This document shows positions 42,859 to 53,224 of a stretch of 64,000 nucleotides of DNA, one piece after another. This DNA is from Sphingobacterium arenae. GTDB taxonomy: Bacteria > Bacteroidota > Bacteroidia > Sphingobacteriales > Sphingobacteriaceae. The number at the start of each line of letters is the position of its first letter. Within the stretch, counting starts at the first letter, position 1. A model generated the notes under the pieces. It saw only the letters and a list, made by a program, of their open reading frames with translations, was not told the origin of the DNA and did not search any database. The position numbers and the translations under genes are program-made. Location of the stretch: NCBI RefSeq assembly GCF_014692505.1, contig NZ_JACNYK010000002.1, forward strand, positions 1,178,001 through 1,242,000. The letters run 5' to 3'.

Positions 42859-44550
42859 TTAAACGGTTGTGCCTGCTGTTTTTTCATAACTGTCGTTATG
42901 CACATGGGCCACTGCCCTACCGGATGGATCGTTCATATTCTGGAAAGAAGCATCCCAAGCCAGTGCTTCTGGCGTACTACAAGCAATCGATTTTACAGAC
43001 GGCACCGTTTTAGCTGCAGCTTCTGAAGGAAAATGGGATTCAAAAATGGAACGGTACAAAAACTCTTCCTTACTTTTAGGTACGTTGAGCGGAAAACGAG
43101 ATGCCGCTGTCTCAAATTCAACATCTGACACCTCGCTTTCTGCTAGCTCTTTCAGTGTATCTATCCAACTGTATCCTACGCCATCAGAAAATTGTTCTTT
43201 TTGTCGCCAAGCTATGCTTTCAGGCAGATAATCTTCAAAGGCCTTTCGCACCACCCACTTTTCCATCCGACCGTCTCTAATCATCTTATCAGACGGATTG
43301 ATCGTCATGGCCACATCCATAAATTCCTTATCTAGAAAAGGCACACGCCCTTCAACCCCCCATGCGGCCAACGATTTGTTCGCACGCAAACAGTCATACA
43401 GATATAGCTTTTTTAATTTCCGGACAGTCTCGTCGTGAAATTCTTGTGCGTTTGGTGCTTTATGGAAATAGAGGTATCCGCCGAACAGTTCATCAGACCC
43501 TTCACCTGATAACACCATTTTAATACCCATCGATTTAATCACCCGCGACAAAAGATACATCGGTGTTGACGCGCGCACAGTAGTTACATCATAGGTTTCT
43601 AAATGGTAAATCACATCACGGATAGCATCCAGACCTTCTTGAATCGTAAAATTAACTTCATGATGAATCGTACCAATATGGTCAGCTGCTTTTTCAGCCG
43701 CAATTAAATCAGGCGCACCTTTTAACCCTACTGCAAAAGAATGTAATTGGGGATACCAAGCAGCTTCTTTCCCACCAGTTTCGACACGTGTAGAAGCAAA
43801 TCTCTTGGTGATAGCTGCGATAACAGAAGAATCCAACCCACCAGATAGTAACACACCATAGGGAACGTCTGACATGAGTTGGCGTTGCACCGCATCCTCG
43901 AGCGCACGACGCAATTTGCTTAAGTCGGTTTCGCTTCCTTTTACGGCATCGTAAGATTCCCAATCACGCGAATACCACTTCCTAGGCTCACTTCCTTCCT
44001 TACTGTACAGGTAATGTCCCGGAGGGAATTGCGCTATCTCCACACAAAAACCTTCCAACGATTTTAATTCCGAAGCAACAAAAAGCTGCCCGCTTTCGTC
44101 TTTACCATAATACAAAGGAATGATACCCATATGATCACGCGCAATTAAAAACGAGTCATCTCGCGCATCGTATAATGCAAAGCCAAATATGCCATTCAAG
44201 TCTTCTATAAATGAAGTGCCTTTCGCCAGATATAACGCTAAAATAACTTCGGAATCCGAATGTGTGGTAAATTCGTAATTAGGCAATGTATTTCGAAGTT
44301 GTTGATGATTATAGATTTCACCATTCACGGCAAGAACAACGTTTCCATCTTGGCTGAACAACGGTTGGCTTCCCGATATAGGATCCACAATAGCTAGGCG
44401 CTCATGCGCCAAAATTGCCTTTTCGCTGGTATAGATGCCAGACCAATCTGGTCCGCGGTGACGAATACGCTTTGACATTTCCAACACCTGCGGCCTTAAC
44501 TTCTCTGAGGAGAATGGCTTTAATTCAAAAGCTCCAACAATTCCACACAT
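42859..44550 (-). CDS. asnB: Glutamine-hydrolysing asparagine synthetase B
   Basis: 563 residues, typical size. The N-terminal glutaminase domain starts MCGIVGAF with the nucleophilic Cys2 and has HRGPDWSGIY, AHERLAIVDPISGSQPLFSQ and LAVNGEIYNHQQLR. The synthetase domain has the PP-loop GVLLSGGLDSSVIAAI and MVLSGEGSDELFGGYLYFHK. It makes asparagine from aspartate, glutamine and ATP. No repeat or neighbour suggests special regulation. The upstream 158 bases are very A/T-rich. Confidence 0.97.
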   Translation of the reverse strand: MCGIVGAFELKPFSSEKLRPQVLEMSKRIRHRGPDWSGIYTSEKAILAHERLAIVDPISGSQPLFSQDGNVVLAVNGEIYNHQQLRNTLPNYEFTTHSDSEVILALYLAKGTSFIEDLNGIFGFALYDARDDSFLIARDHMGIIPLYYGKDESGQLFVASELKSLEGFCVEIAQFPPGHYLYSKEGSEPRKWYSRDWESYDAVKGSETDLSKLRRALEDAVQRQLMSDVPYGVLLSGGLDSSVIAAITKRFASTRVETGGKEAAWYPQLHSFAVGLKGAPDLIAAEKAADHIGTIHHEVNFTIQEGLDAIRDVIYHLETYDVTTVRASTPMYLLSRVIKSMGIKMVLSGEGSDELFGGYLYFHKAPNAQEFHDETVRKLKKLYLYDCLRANKSLAAWGVEGRVPFLDKEFMDVAMTINPSDKMIRDGRMEKWVVRKAFEDYLPESIAWRQKEQFSDGVGYSWIDTLKELAESEVSDVEFETAASRFPLNVPKSKEEFLYRSIFESHFPSEAAAKTVPSVKSIACSTPEALAWDASFQNMNDPSGRAVAHVHNDSYEKTAGTTV

Positions 44551-44708
44551 AAATTTAAATTTTAATACTGTTTACTAACTTCCATTAGCATAATGACACA
44601 AAGAAACATATTAAAAAAGTAAATTCATAATATTTTTTAACTTTTATTGAAAATAAAACAATAAAACAATGATTTGTTTAACAAAATATCATAAAAACAA
44701 AGGTTTTA

Positions 44709-46556
44709 TTAAATAACACCATATAAAGACCCGCCTTTTGCACCTAAACGATCCACCCTTCGCTCCACCGCTTCATCCTTGATCAAGCCTGGTGCATGAT
44801 GAGGTTTACTACGCGCATCAATAATAACAGGCCCCTTGCACCCCCAATGTTTAAAGGACGTAAAACTATCGACGCCGTAGATATCATAAGCGGGATTACT
44901 GCGGGTAAACGTTACCCATACAAAATTATTAATGGTATCTGCCGTAAAAACAGCATCATCTGCCAATACAATCAGCTGTATACCCTTCCAATCCTGCGAT
45001 TGCGCCTCCCTGCACCAAGCCTCGATAGCTTCATCTTCTTCTATATAAGTCGTAAAGGGTCGTCCGTCCAGCACAACAACACCCGGAAATGGCATTTTGC
45101 CGTGGCTAAATGGTCTAGGAAGTCTTAGGGAGCAGGGTATCTCTTTCAATAATTCCCGCTTTTTCCTCCCTACGGCTGCAAACGTTACCTTTGAACCGGT
45201 ATTCAGTCCATCGCCCGAATAATCTAACGTATCCATGGTCGTATTCGTTAGAAAGTGCAAATCGCGAGTAAGGTCAATGCGCTCTAAAATATGCATGAAA
45301 AATCCCCCGATATCATGAATATCCAACTGCGGGTTATCTTCATGAGCGCCAATGAAAAGATATTTCGCCAAACTAAGCTGGTTTGTGCCTAATATCTGGT
45401 TGGCAATCGTCAAGACCTCTTGTGGACGATCTACTTCTTGATAAGGCGTATATCGCTCGCTCCCAATCGCAAACAGCAGCGGATGTACACCTGCCGGATC
45501 AACTGCATGGACAGCGTGCAAACCATTTATTTGTTGTGGAATGGCGTTGCCTGTGATTTCGTGAATCAGCGCACCAAAACTGGTATCTTCCTGCGGCGGC
45601 CTGCCAACCACGGTAAATGACCAGATGGGATTTTGGCGGTGGTAAACTTTATGTACCTTCATTAAAGGGAACGGATGTGTCAAACTATAATAACCGATAT
45701 GATCTCCAAATGGACCTTCGGGTTTGTTTTCATTGGGATATACCGTACCCGTAATAACAAAATCTGCATCTGCCGAAATACAAAACCCCTCCTCATCATA
45801 AAAATAACGAAATCGTCTATTACCCAAAGCTCCCGCAAAAATCATTTCAGAAAGTCCTTCGGGCAATGGCATGACTGCCGAGAGTGGGTGTGACGGAGGT
45901 CCTCCGACAAAAACACTGACTTTTAAAGGTACCCCCAGCTGGTTTGCTTTTGTTTGATGAACACCAATCCCACGATGCAATTGATAATGCAGACCAACTT
46001 CTTTATTTGGAATATATTCGTTTCCTGACAATTGTATACGATACATTCCTAGATTAGCTTGCATAATACCTGGATGGGAAACATCTTCCGTATATACTTG
46101 AGGCATCGTGACAAACGCACCACCATCCATCGGCCAGTTGACAACTTGGGGTAAAGCAGAAATTTGCGTCTGTCCGTACAAAATAGGTGCACCGCTTTTC
46201 TTCTTCCAGGGAAGTGCACCAAGCGCAACCATCGACGAACCGACGTAAGATAATGGATTTTTCAATACCGACATGGGATTCATCTTCACATCGACCAATT
46301 TTTTCACATGGTCTAATGTATCGCGAAACATAAATTTAGAACGATCTAATGTCCCAAAGAGATTGGAAACAGCGGGAAACTCAGAACCTTTGATGTTTTC
46401 AAAAAAAAGTGCGGGCCCCTCTGCATCAAATACCCGCATATGGATAGCCGCCATTTCTAAATATGGATCGACCTCCTCTTTGATGCGCACCAAATGCCCG
46501 TGTTGCTCCAAATCAGCGACACACGCTGCTAAACTGTTGTACCCCATGCCATGCAA
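44709..46556 (-). CDS. UbiD-family decarboxylase
   Basis: 615 residues. UbiD signature regions: EVDPYLEMAAIHMRVFDAEG, GPALFFENIKGSEFPAVSNL, QLHRGIGVHQTKANQLGVPL, ALGNRRFRYFYDEEGFCISA, EGPFGDHIGYYSLTHPFPLM and the catalytic GDH/EGPFGDHIG region. It uses prenylated FMN to decarboxylate aromatic or unsaturated acids. Bacteroidota often use such enzymes in quinone synthesis, but no men or ubiX gene is in the window, so the substrate is open. A second ATG nine bases in (46547) is possible. Confidence 0.9.
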   Translation of the reverse strand: MHGMGYNSLAACVADLEQHGHLVRIKEEVDPYLEMAAIHMRVFDAEGPALFFENIKGSEFPAVSNLFGTLDRSKFMFRDTLDHVKKLVDVKMNPMSVLKNPLSYVGSSMVALGALPWKKKSGAPILYGQTQISALPQVVNWPMDGGAFVTMPQVYTEDVSHPGIMQANLGMYRIQLSGNEYIPNKEVGLHYQLHRGIGVHQTKANQLGVPLKVSVFVGGPPSHPLSAVMPLPEGLSEMIFAGALGNRRFRYFYDEEGFCISADADFVITGTVYPNENKPEGPFGDHIGYYSLTHPFPLMKVHKVYHRQNPIWSFTVVGRPPQEDTSFGALIHEITGNAIPQQINGLHAVHAVDPAGVHPLLFAIGSERYTPYQEVDRPQEVLTIANQILGTNQLSLAKYLFIGAHEDNPQLDIHDIGGFFMHILERIDLTRDLHFLTNTTMDTLDYSGDGLNTGSKVTFAAVGRKKRELLKEIPCSLRLPRPFSHGKMPFPGVVVLDGRPFTTYIEEDEAIEAWCREAQSQDWKGIQLIVLADDAVFTADTINNFVWVTFTRSNPAYDIYGVDSFTSFKHWGCKGPVIIDARSKPHHAPGLIKDEAVERRVDRLGAKGGSLYGVI

Positions 46557-46614
46557 TATATAGTGAACAACAAAAATAACAGAATAACCCGAAAAGAGGC
46601 AATGGCGGCAAATA

Positions 46615-47472
46615 TTACTCTGCCAAGAGAATTTCTTTTAGGGGTGTAAAGCGGAAAGCTAAATAAGCATCCCAGCTGTTCTCGACTTTCGCATCTATTT
46701 GAATTGAATTCAAAAAACTCATAGTCGCGGCGCGTCCGTTAGTCCCCTTCCGATATAGCAGCGCAAGTAACCAATTCGGTAAAGACACCATACGCTGTAA
46801 ATTCAGTTTCGTCGTTAATTTTCTATAAAGACGGTACAAATCGACCGTTGAGATAACCTCACCCCCTCCTACTTCCAACACATTATAGTGAAAGTTGGGT
46901 ACGTATAATATAGCCTTCAACCACCGTACGAGATCATGTATTCCAATGGGTTGGAGCAGCTTATCACCGTATTGATTCGAATAAAATATAACTTTACGAC
47001 TGGATAACTGTTGATAAACATGATAAAGCCAGCAATCTTTACCTACAACAAGATTCTTCAGAACCACCGTATAATCGATTTGAAACTCCCTCAGCAGGTT
47101 AAGAATTGGCTGTATGGATCGTCTATCCGTCAACTCTGTCACATACACCAGCCTGTTGCAACGCAAACGTTTTATCAACCTAATAAAATTACGCAGACAT
47201 AACAGCTCCACTCGGAGGTTAACATCATCATCCAAGGCGGGCACCTGTGTGAAGTAGAAGGACGCATCGATATAAGGTAGTCCAATCCCATCTTGCACGT
47301 CGTCTTTTAGCAAATCGATCTCAAATACTTGAGCATGTATCGGTTCGGACATACGGTCTTCAAAGAGCTTTCTATTTCTCGTGATAGCAAACAAGCGGAA
47401 GTCTGTATCTGCCATCAAGCTGGTACACCGCCGCCCTACATAATTATTAAGTCCGCTAATCAAGATGTCCAT
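46615..47472 (-). CDS. NAD(P)-fold protein (NmrA/DUF2867-like) with altered glycine motif
   Basis: 285 residues from the ATG at 47472 (MDILISGLNNYVGRRCTSLM). The chain follows the atypical-SDR fold: FRLFAITRNRKL, DASFYFTQVPAL, NRLVYVTELTDRRS, QPIGIHDLVRWLKAILYVPN and HYNVLEVGGGEVISTVDLYR. In the usual GxxGxxG nucleotide loop the middle Gly is Asn here (G-LN-N-YV-G). The active-site YxxxK is not visible. It may bind nucleotide weakly or act as a sensor. It diverges from the cryptochrome-like gene across 209 bases. Confidence 0.7.
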   Translation of the reverse strand: MDILISGLNNYVGRRCTSLMADTDFRLFAITRNRKLFEDRMSEPIHAQVFEIDLLKDDVQDGIGLPYIDASFYFTQVPALDDDVNLRVELLCLRNFIRLIKRLRCNRLVYVTELTDRRSIQPILNLLREFQIDYTVVLKNLVVGKDCWLYHVYQQLSSRKVIFYSNQYGDKLLQPIGIHDLVRWLKAILYVPNFHYNVLEVGGGEVISTVDLYRLYRKLTTKLNLQRMVSLPNWLLALLYRKGTNGRAATMSFLNSIQIDAKVENSWDAYLAFRFTPLKEILLAE

Positions 47473-47637
47473 AAAAAATCCAGTTATATAATCATTTCTT
47501 TTCATAACACAATAGGACAATGAATGTTCGCGACAAACGCTATTTGTTACAGAAAAAACTTACTTTGGTATTTGCATCATCATTTGTCTCCCCTTTGTAA
47601 AAAGACCTCACACAACTAAATAACATCATATTTTCTG

Positions 47638-47645
47638 TATATTTG
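47638..47645 (+). promoter_or_regulatory. Putative -7 box of the cryptochrome-like gene
   Basis: TATATTTG fits TAnnTTTG, 36 bases before the start codon at 47682. No TTG is found at a proper distance upstream. Confidence 0.3.
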
Positions 47646-47681
47646 TAGCATCATTAACATCTCCGCTTGGCATTTTCTTGT

Positions 47682-48920
47682 ATGACAAAAAAAGTAATTT
47701 TAGTATGGTTCAGGAATGATTTGCGTATTCATGATAATGAAATTTTACATGAAGCTGTGCAAAAGGGTGACATTGTCATACCCGTTTATTTTTTCGATCC
47801 ACGTTATTTTAAAATAAACAAAGCAGGATTTCAGAAGACAGGCATTACCCGTGCCAAGTTTCTCTTAGAGGCGGTTAACAGCTTCAAATCGACCTTACAA
47901 GAAATTGGCGCCGATTTGCTGGTTTTTCATGAAAAGCCGGAAGATATAATAGGCACACTTTGCGCAAAGTACGAAGTAACTGAAGTGTATCACCATCGGG
48001 AGGTCGCGCAGCGAGAAACGAGCATATCCGAGCGCGTAGAAGAAACGTTATGGAAAGAGAAGATTAACTTGAAGCATTTCATTGGCCATACGTTATACCA
48101 TAAAGAGGATTTGCCTATTCCAATTCGAGATATTCCTGACTCTTTCAACGCGTTCAAGAAGAAAGTCGAAAAAGAAAGCTTTGTACGGCCTGTTCTCCCC
48201 CCAGTTAGCCACATTACGACGCACCCACATCTCGAATTAACCCGAGCCCCTACATTGGAAGAACTAGGCTTTTCAACCGAAATCATCGCGACGTTGGACG
48301 ACATCACCAACCCCATAAAAGGAGGAGAAGAACAAGCATTGAAAATGATTGAAATGACGCTTTCTGTCGACTACAACGAGGAGAATGACTACAACCTAAT
48401 ATCGCCCTACATAGCAAACGGAGCGATTTCGCCCGCTTTTTATTATCACAAAATCAAAGAACATTACACTCCCTCGAACAGAAAGAAATACGACAGGTTA
48501 CTGATGCGCCTTCTATGGCGGGATTATTTTCGGTTTATGTTAAAAAAATATGCCAATATCTTTTTCAAACCAAACGATCTGGATAAACGCACGTGGGCCA
48601 GCAAAGAAGACTTGTGTACGTTTATGACAAACAGTAAACAACCTGTTATCGAGAAGCTCTTTCGAGAGCTGCAAAACACCGGAAATTTACCTTATGAACA
48701 CAGAGACATCTTGGGAGCCTACATGCTCCAGGAATGGAATGTTAATCATATAACCGGAGCACGACTTTTTGAAGAATACTTGTTAGACTATGCTCCCGCA
48801 ACGACGTACGGCTATTGGCTTCATTTTGCCGGATTTGGCACCAGTCCGAAAGATAATTTAAAGGCGTCGTGGGAAGAGCTATTAAAGAAAAACTATCAGG
48901 CCAAAACATTGGTAAAATAG
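47682..48920 (+). CDS. DASH-like cryptochrome/photolyase family protein, divergent C-terminal half
   Basis: 412 residues from the ATG at 47682 (MTKKVILVWFRNDLRIHDN). The N-terminal alpha/beta domain follows the DASH pattern: RNDLRIHDNEILHEAV, IPVYFFDPRYFK, DLLVFHEKPEDIIG, GHTLYHKEDLPIPIRDIPDS, FNAFKKKVEKESFVRP. The helical domain has LISPYIANGAISPAFYYHKI and LLWRDYFRFMLKKYANIFF. Near residues 335-356, where FAD-binding proteins usually show the MSNRGRQ and DWRxGA motifs, this one reads LPYEHRD and NVNHITGA, so the Asn-Arg pair and the first electron-transfer Trp are replaced. It also ends soon after HFAGFG, without the usual RxFNP tail. Blue-light repair activity is therefore doubtful. Confidence 0.75.
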   Translation: MTKKVILVWFRNDLRIHDNEILHEAVQKGDIVIPVYFFDPRYFKINKAGFQKTGITRAKFLLEAVNSFKSTLQEIGADLLVFHEKPEDIIGTLCAKYEVTEVYHHREVAQRETSISERVEETLWKEKINLKHFIGHTLYHKEDLPIPIRDIPDSFNAFKKKVEKESFVRPVLPPVSHITTHPHLELTRAPTLEELGFSTEIIATLDDITNPIKGGEEQALKMIEMTLSVDYNEENDYNLISPYIANGAISPAFYYHKIKEHYTPSNRKKYDRLLMRLLWRDYFRFMLKKYANIFFKPNDLDKRTWASKEDLCTFMTNSKQPVIEKLFRELQNTGNLPYEHRDILGAYMLQEWNVNHITGARLFEEYLLDYAPATTYGYWLHFAGFGTSPKDNLKASWEELLKKNYQAKTLVK

Positions 48921-49038
48921 TGCTACCTATTACACATTTTCCACACAAACATGGCCTTTCTTCAAATAATCTAAATATATTGGATTATTTGACGTTTAAA
49001 CTTGCTTTTTTATTGCATTTGTCCATGACATAGTATTT

Positions 49039-49055
49039 TATATTTGTTAACTTTG
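49039..49055 (+). promoter_or_regulatory. Two overlapping -7 boxes upstream of sucA
   Basis: TATATTTG (49039-49046) and TAACTTTG (49048-49055) both fit TAnnTTTG. A TTTG at 49018-49021 is 17 bases from the first. Confidence 0.4.
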
Positions 49056-49084
49056 GGCAAAATTTTTATACATAAGATTTCCTC

Positions 49085-51814
49085 ATGGATAAATTAACAT
49101 ATTTGAGTAACGCCGATTCAGGATACATTGACGCGTTATATCAAACATACAAGGAAAACCCAAATTCAGTAGATGCCAGTTGGCAGAGATTTTTTGAAGG
49201 ATTTGATTTCGGACAAACCTCCGGAGGGGAAACGATTCCCGAACAGACACCTGAACACACCATCAAAGAAATTAAAGTATTAAACATGATTCATGGTTAT
49301 CGTGACCGTGGACACTTGTTTACGGAAACCAATCCTGTTCGTGAGCGCCGTAAGTATTTTCCAGGGAAAGAGCTGGAAACATTTGGCTTGTCAGAAGCCG
49401 ATATGGATACGGTTTTCAACGCAGGAGTGGAAATCGGTCTCGGTCCGGCAAAACTTCGTGATATCCGTCAATTTATCGAGGACACTTATTGTCGTTCTAT
49501 CGGAGCAGAGTTTCGTTACATTCGCCATCCAGAAAAAATCAAGTTTTTGCAAGATCGGATGGAAGCAGACCGAAACATACCTAATTTTCCGATAGAGACT
49601 AAGAAACGTATTTTAAAAAAACTAAACGAAGCCGTTATTTTCGAAAGTTTTTTAGGCACCAAGTTTCTGGGACAAAAGAGGTTCTCGCTAGAGGGTGGGG
49701 AATCTTTGATTCCGGCTCTCGACTCTGTCATCCAAAAAGGTTCATCGCTGGGAATAGAAGAATTTGTTATCGGTATGGCGCATCGTGGGCGTCTAAACGT
49801 GCTGTCCAATATCATGGGTAAGCCTTACAAAACTATATTCTCTGAATTTGAAGGAAAAATGTATGAGGCCGATCCTGAAACCCAATTTGGCGGTGATGTA
49901 AAATACCACTTAGGATTTTCTTCGGACATTACAAGTCAAGAGAACAAGAACATTCATCTTAGCCTGGCACCAAACCCGTCACACCTAGAGACGGTAGATG
50001 GTGTGGCCGAAGGCATGGTGCGCTCCAAAATCGACATGAAATATGGAGGAGATTCGTCCAAGATAGCTCCCATCCTTATTCACGGAGATGCAGCCGTGGC
50101 TGCGCAAGGAATTGTGTACGAGACCATACAAATGTCAAAATTGGACGGTTATAAAACAGGTGGCACTATCCATATCGTGATTAACAACCAAGTAGGGTTT
50201 ACCACCAATTATAAGGATGCTCGGTCGTCAACTTATTGTACGGATATAGCAAAAGTTACGCTATCTCCTGTTTTCCACGTCAACGGAGATGATGTAGAGG
50301 CATTGGTATACGCGATTAATCTTGCTGTAGAATATCGTCAAAAATACAAAACAGATGTATTTATTGATTTACTAGGCTATAGACGATATGGGCATAACGA
50401 AGCCGATGAGCCGAAATTCACACAGCCGTCGTTATACAAACTCATCGAAAAACATCCAAACACCTTGGCTATTTATGTAGACAAACTGATTAAACAGGGT
50501 TCTATCGATGTAGAATATGCCAAAACTTTAGAAAAAGACTTTCGTTCCACCTTACAAGACCGTTTAGAGGCCGCGAAAACGGTAGAAGAAATTAGTGACG
50601 AACGACCGATGTTTGCGGGGGCATGGAAAGGTCTCCGACCGGCGAGACAATCAGATATCGGCAAACCCGTTCTAACGAAGATTACAAAGACTTTATTTTT
50701 GGAATTGGCAAAGGAAATGAATACGTTGCCAAAAGATAAAAAGTTCTTCCGGAAGATCACCAAAGTCTATGAGGATCGATTAAAGATGATCGAAACAGAC
50801 AAATACGATTGGGCAATGGGTGAGCTCATGGCTTATGCCACACTGTTGAATGAAGATTATCGTGTTCGTATCTCTGGACAGGATGTGCAACGCGGTACAT
50901 TTTCTCATCGTCACGCGGTTGTAACTCTAGAAGATTCAGACGAAACATACACGCCGCTGGCTAAACTCAAAGGTGGCGATAAATTCAACATCTATAACTC
51001 GCTTCTTTCCGAATACGCCGTCCTCGCTTTTGAATATGGCTACGCGTCGGTTAATCCAAATTCATTGACAATTTGGGAAGCTCAATTTGGTGACTTTGCC
51101 AACGGTGGACAGATCGTATTCGATCAATATATCTCCTCAGGAGAGACAAAATGGAAACGTTCAAATGGGCTAGTCATGCTTCTTCCTCATGGGATGGAAG
51201 GACAGGGGCCGGAGCACTCTTCCTGCCGTATAGAGCGCTATTTGGAATTAAGTGCAAATGACAATATTATCGTAGCAAATTGTACTACACCGGCAAACTT
51301 CTTTCATATACTGCGCCGTCAACTTCATCGTGACTTCCGTAAACCGCTAGTAGTAGCCACACCAAAAAGCCTTTTACGTCATCCTAAAGCGGTTTCTTCT
51401 CTTACAGATTTTACGCAAAAAAGCTTTCAAGAAATACTAGATGACACCAATGTAACGGCTCGATCTGTAAAACGGGTCGTGTTATGTTCGGGTAAGATTT
51501 ATTATGACCTGCTGGAAAAACAAGAAGCTGATAAGCGTAAAGACATTGCATTGGTACGTATAGAACAGTTATTCCCCATTGCATATGATCAACTTGAGGC
51601 TCTTCGCAAAAAGTATGCGAAAGCGGAATTTGTATGGGTGCAGGAAGAGAATGAAAACATGGGAGCGTGGCCTTTCTATTGTCGAAAATTAAGCGGCTCG
51701 TCGCTCAATCTCCGTGTTATTGCTCGCCCAGAAAGCGGATCACCTGCCACTGGATACATGAAACGGCATTTGGCACAACAAGCAGAGATAGTTAATAAAG
51801 CATTTCAAATATAA
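49085..51814 (+). CDS. sucA: 2-Oxoglutarate dehydrogenase E1 component
   Basis: 909 residues, family size. N-terminal helix motif NADSGYIDALYQTYKENPNS; then RFSLEGGESLIPALDSVIQK, IGMAHRGRLNVLSNIMGKPY, HGDAAVAAQGIVYETIQMSK (thiamine diphosphate site), NNQVGFTTNYKDARSSTYCT, DLLGYRRYGHNEADEPKFTQ and QDVQRGTFSHRHAVVTLEDS. It decarboxylates 2-oxoglutarate in the TCA cycle. sucB follows after 48 bases in the same direction, forming the E1-E2 operon. Confidence 0.98.
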   Translation: MDKLTYLSNADSGYIDALYQTYKENPNSVDASWQRFFEGFDFGQTSGGETIPEQTPEHTIKEIKVLNMIHGYRDRGHLFTETNPVRERRKYFPGKELETFGLSEADMDTVFNAGVEIGLGPAKLRDIRQFIEDTYCRSIGAEFRYIRHPEKIKFLQDRMEADRNIPNFPIETKKRILKKLNEAVIFESFLGTKFLGQKRFSLEGGESLIPALDSVIQKGSSLGIEEFVIGMAHRGRLNVLSNIMGKPYKTIFSEFEGKMYEADPETQFGGDVKYHLGFSSDITSQENKNIHLSLAPNPSHLETVDGVAEGMVRSKIDMKYGGDSSKIAPILIHGDAAVAAQGIVYETIQMSKLDGYKTGGTIHIVINNQVGFTTNYKDARSSTYCTDIAKVTLSPVFHVNGDDVEALVYAINLAVEYRQKYKTDVFIDLLGYRRYGHNEADEPKFTQPSLYKLIEKHPNTLAIYVDKLIKQGSIDVEYAKTLEKDFRSTLQDRLEAAKTVEEISDERPMFAGAWKGLRPARQSDIGKPVLTKITKTLFLELAKEMNTLPKDKKFFRKITKVYEDRLKMIETDKYDWAMGELMAYATLLNEDYRVRISGQDVQRGTFSHRHAVVTLEDSDETYTPLAKLKGGDKFNIYNSLLSEYAVLAFEYGYASVNPNSLTIWEAQFGDFANGGQIVFDQYISSGETKWKRSNGLVMLLPHGMEGQGPEHSSCRIERYLELSANDNIIVANCTTPANFFHILRRQLHRDFRKPLVVATPKSLLRHPKAVSSLTDFTQKSFQEILDDTNVTARSVKRVVLCSGKIYYDLLEKQEADKRKDIALVRIEQLFPIAYDQLEALRKKYAKAEFVWVQEENENMGAWPFYCRKLSGSSLNLRVIARPESGSPATGYMKRHLAQQAEIVNKAFQI

Positions 51815-51862
51815 AACATATCAATAGGTATCCTTGTTGTTGATATAAAAGAAAATAAAAAT

Positions 51863-53101
51863 ATGAGCTTAGAAATCAAAATACCTGCCGTAGGAGAATC
51901 CATCACCGAGGTGACCTTGGCACAATGGCTAAAACAAGACGGTGATTACGTCGAAATGGACGAAAATATCGCTGAATTGGAATCCGACAAAGCAACATTT
52001 GAACTACCTGCGGAAAAAGCGGGAATACTTAAAATTATTGCACAAGAGGGTGATACTTTAGAAATTGGTGCGGTCGTATGTACCATCGAAGAGGGGGATG
52101 CTCCAGCGCAAGGTACGGATAGAAAAGAAGAAGCTCCGGCGGAAAAACCCAACGCACCTGCGCCGACAAAAGAAGAAACAGAAAGCTCAGATTCTTATGC
52201 TGCCGGAACAGCTTCTCCAGCTGCAGCGAAAATATTGAGAGAAAAAGGAATCGATCCGTCGACAATCAAAGGCACGGGAAAAGACGGTCGTATTACAAAA
52301 GAAGATGCGGAGAAAGCACAGGCGAGACCTGCGGCAGCCAAAGCAGAAAACACGCCTACCACGGAATCGACTACATCTACTCCGGTTGCGCTTGCAGGTT
52401 CGCGTAATGAACGTCGGGAAAAAATGACTTCATTACGTAAAACAATTGCAAAGCGTTTGGTAACCGTGAAAAATGAAACAGCCATGTTAACGACGTTCAA
52501 CGAGGTAAACATGCAACCAATCATGGATCTTCGGGCGAAATATAAAGATGCCTTTAAAGAAAAACATGGTGTTGGTTTAGGCTTCATGTCGTTCTTTACG
52601 AAAGCCGTAACCATGGCGTTGAAGGAATGGCCAGCGGTTAACGCACGCATAGAAGAAAACGAAATTGTTTACTCAGACTTTGCCGATATTTCTATTGCGG
52701 TGTCTGCTCCGAAGGGCTTGGTGGTTCCGGTTATCCGCAATGCAGAGTCCATGAGCTTATACCAGATTGAAAAAGAAGTCATCAACCTAGCTACGAAAGC
52801 ACGCGATAGTAAATTAACTATTGAAGAAATGACGGGAGGAACGTTTACCATCACCAATGGTGGTGTATTTGGTTCGATGATGTCTACACCAATCATCAAT
52901 GCGCCTCAATCTGCTATTTTAGGTATGCACAACATTGTGCAACGTCCGGTAGCTGAAAACGGGCAAGTCGTTATACGGCCGATGATGTATATTGCATTAT
53001 CTTATGATCATCGCACCATTGATGGTCGTGAATCGGTAAGTTTCCTCGTTCGCGTGAAGCAATTACTGGAAGACCCTGCACGGTTATTATTGGAAGTGTA
53101 A
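51863..53101 (+). CDS. sucB: 2-Oxoglutarate dehydrogenase E2, dihydrolipoyl succinyltransferase
   Basis: 412 residues. One lipoyl domain at about 1-76 with the lipoylated Lys in [15 protein letters not shown], an Ala/Pro/Glu-rich linker, a peripheral-subunit-binding domain ([33 protein letters not shown]), and a catalytic domain ending in [20 protein letters not shown] with the active His and Asp. It passes the succinyl group to CoA. A strong terminator follows at 53122-53150. Confidence 0.97.
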   Translation: MSLEIKIPAVGESITEVTLAQWLKQDGDYVEMDENIAELESDKATFELPAEKAGILKIIAQEGDTLEIGAVVCTIEEGDAPAQGTDRKEEAPAEKPNAPAPTKEETESSDSYAAGTASPAAAKILREKGIDPSTIKGTGKDGRITKEDAEKAQARPAAAKAENTPTTESTTSTPVALAGSRNERREKMTSLRKTIAKRLVTVKNETAMLTTFNEVNMQPIMDLRAKYKDAFKEKHGVGLGFMSFFTKAVTMALKEWPAVNARIEENEIVYSDFADISIAVSAPKGLVVPVIRNAESMSLYQIEKEVINLATKARDSKLTIEEMTGGTFTITNGGVFGSMMSTPIINAPQSAILGMHNIVQRPVAENGQVVIRPMMYIALSYDHRTIDGRESVSFLVRVKQLLEDPARLLLEV

Positions 53102-53121
53102 CTATACACGCATACTTTATA

Positions 53122-53150
53122 AAAGGTCGTCTCTCCATAGGACGACCTTT
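53122..53150 (+). terminator. Terminator of the sucAB operon
   Basis: AAAGGTCGTC (53122-53131) and GACGACCTTT (53141-53150) make a perfect 10-bp stem with a 9-base loop, followed by a run of T. Confidence 0.92.
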
Positions 53151-53224
53151 TTTCTGAAAAGCAAGTTTTCGTAAAATATAACCTAGATATTCCATATGGC
53201 CTTTAAAAGACAGATTACTTACAT

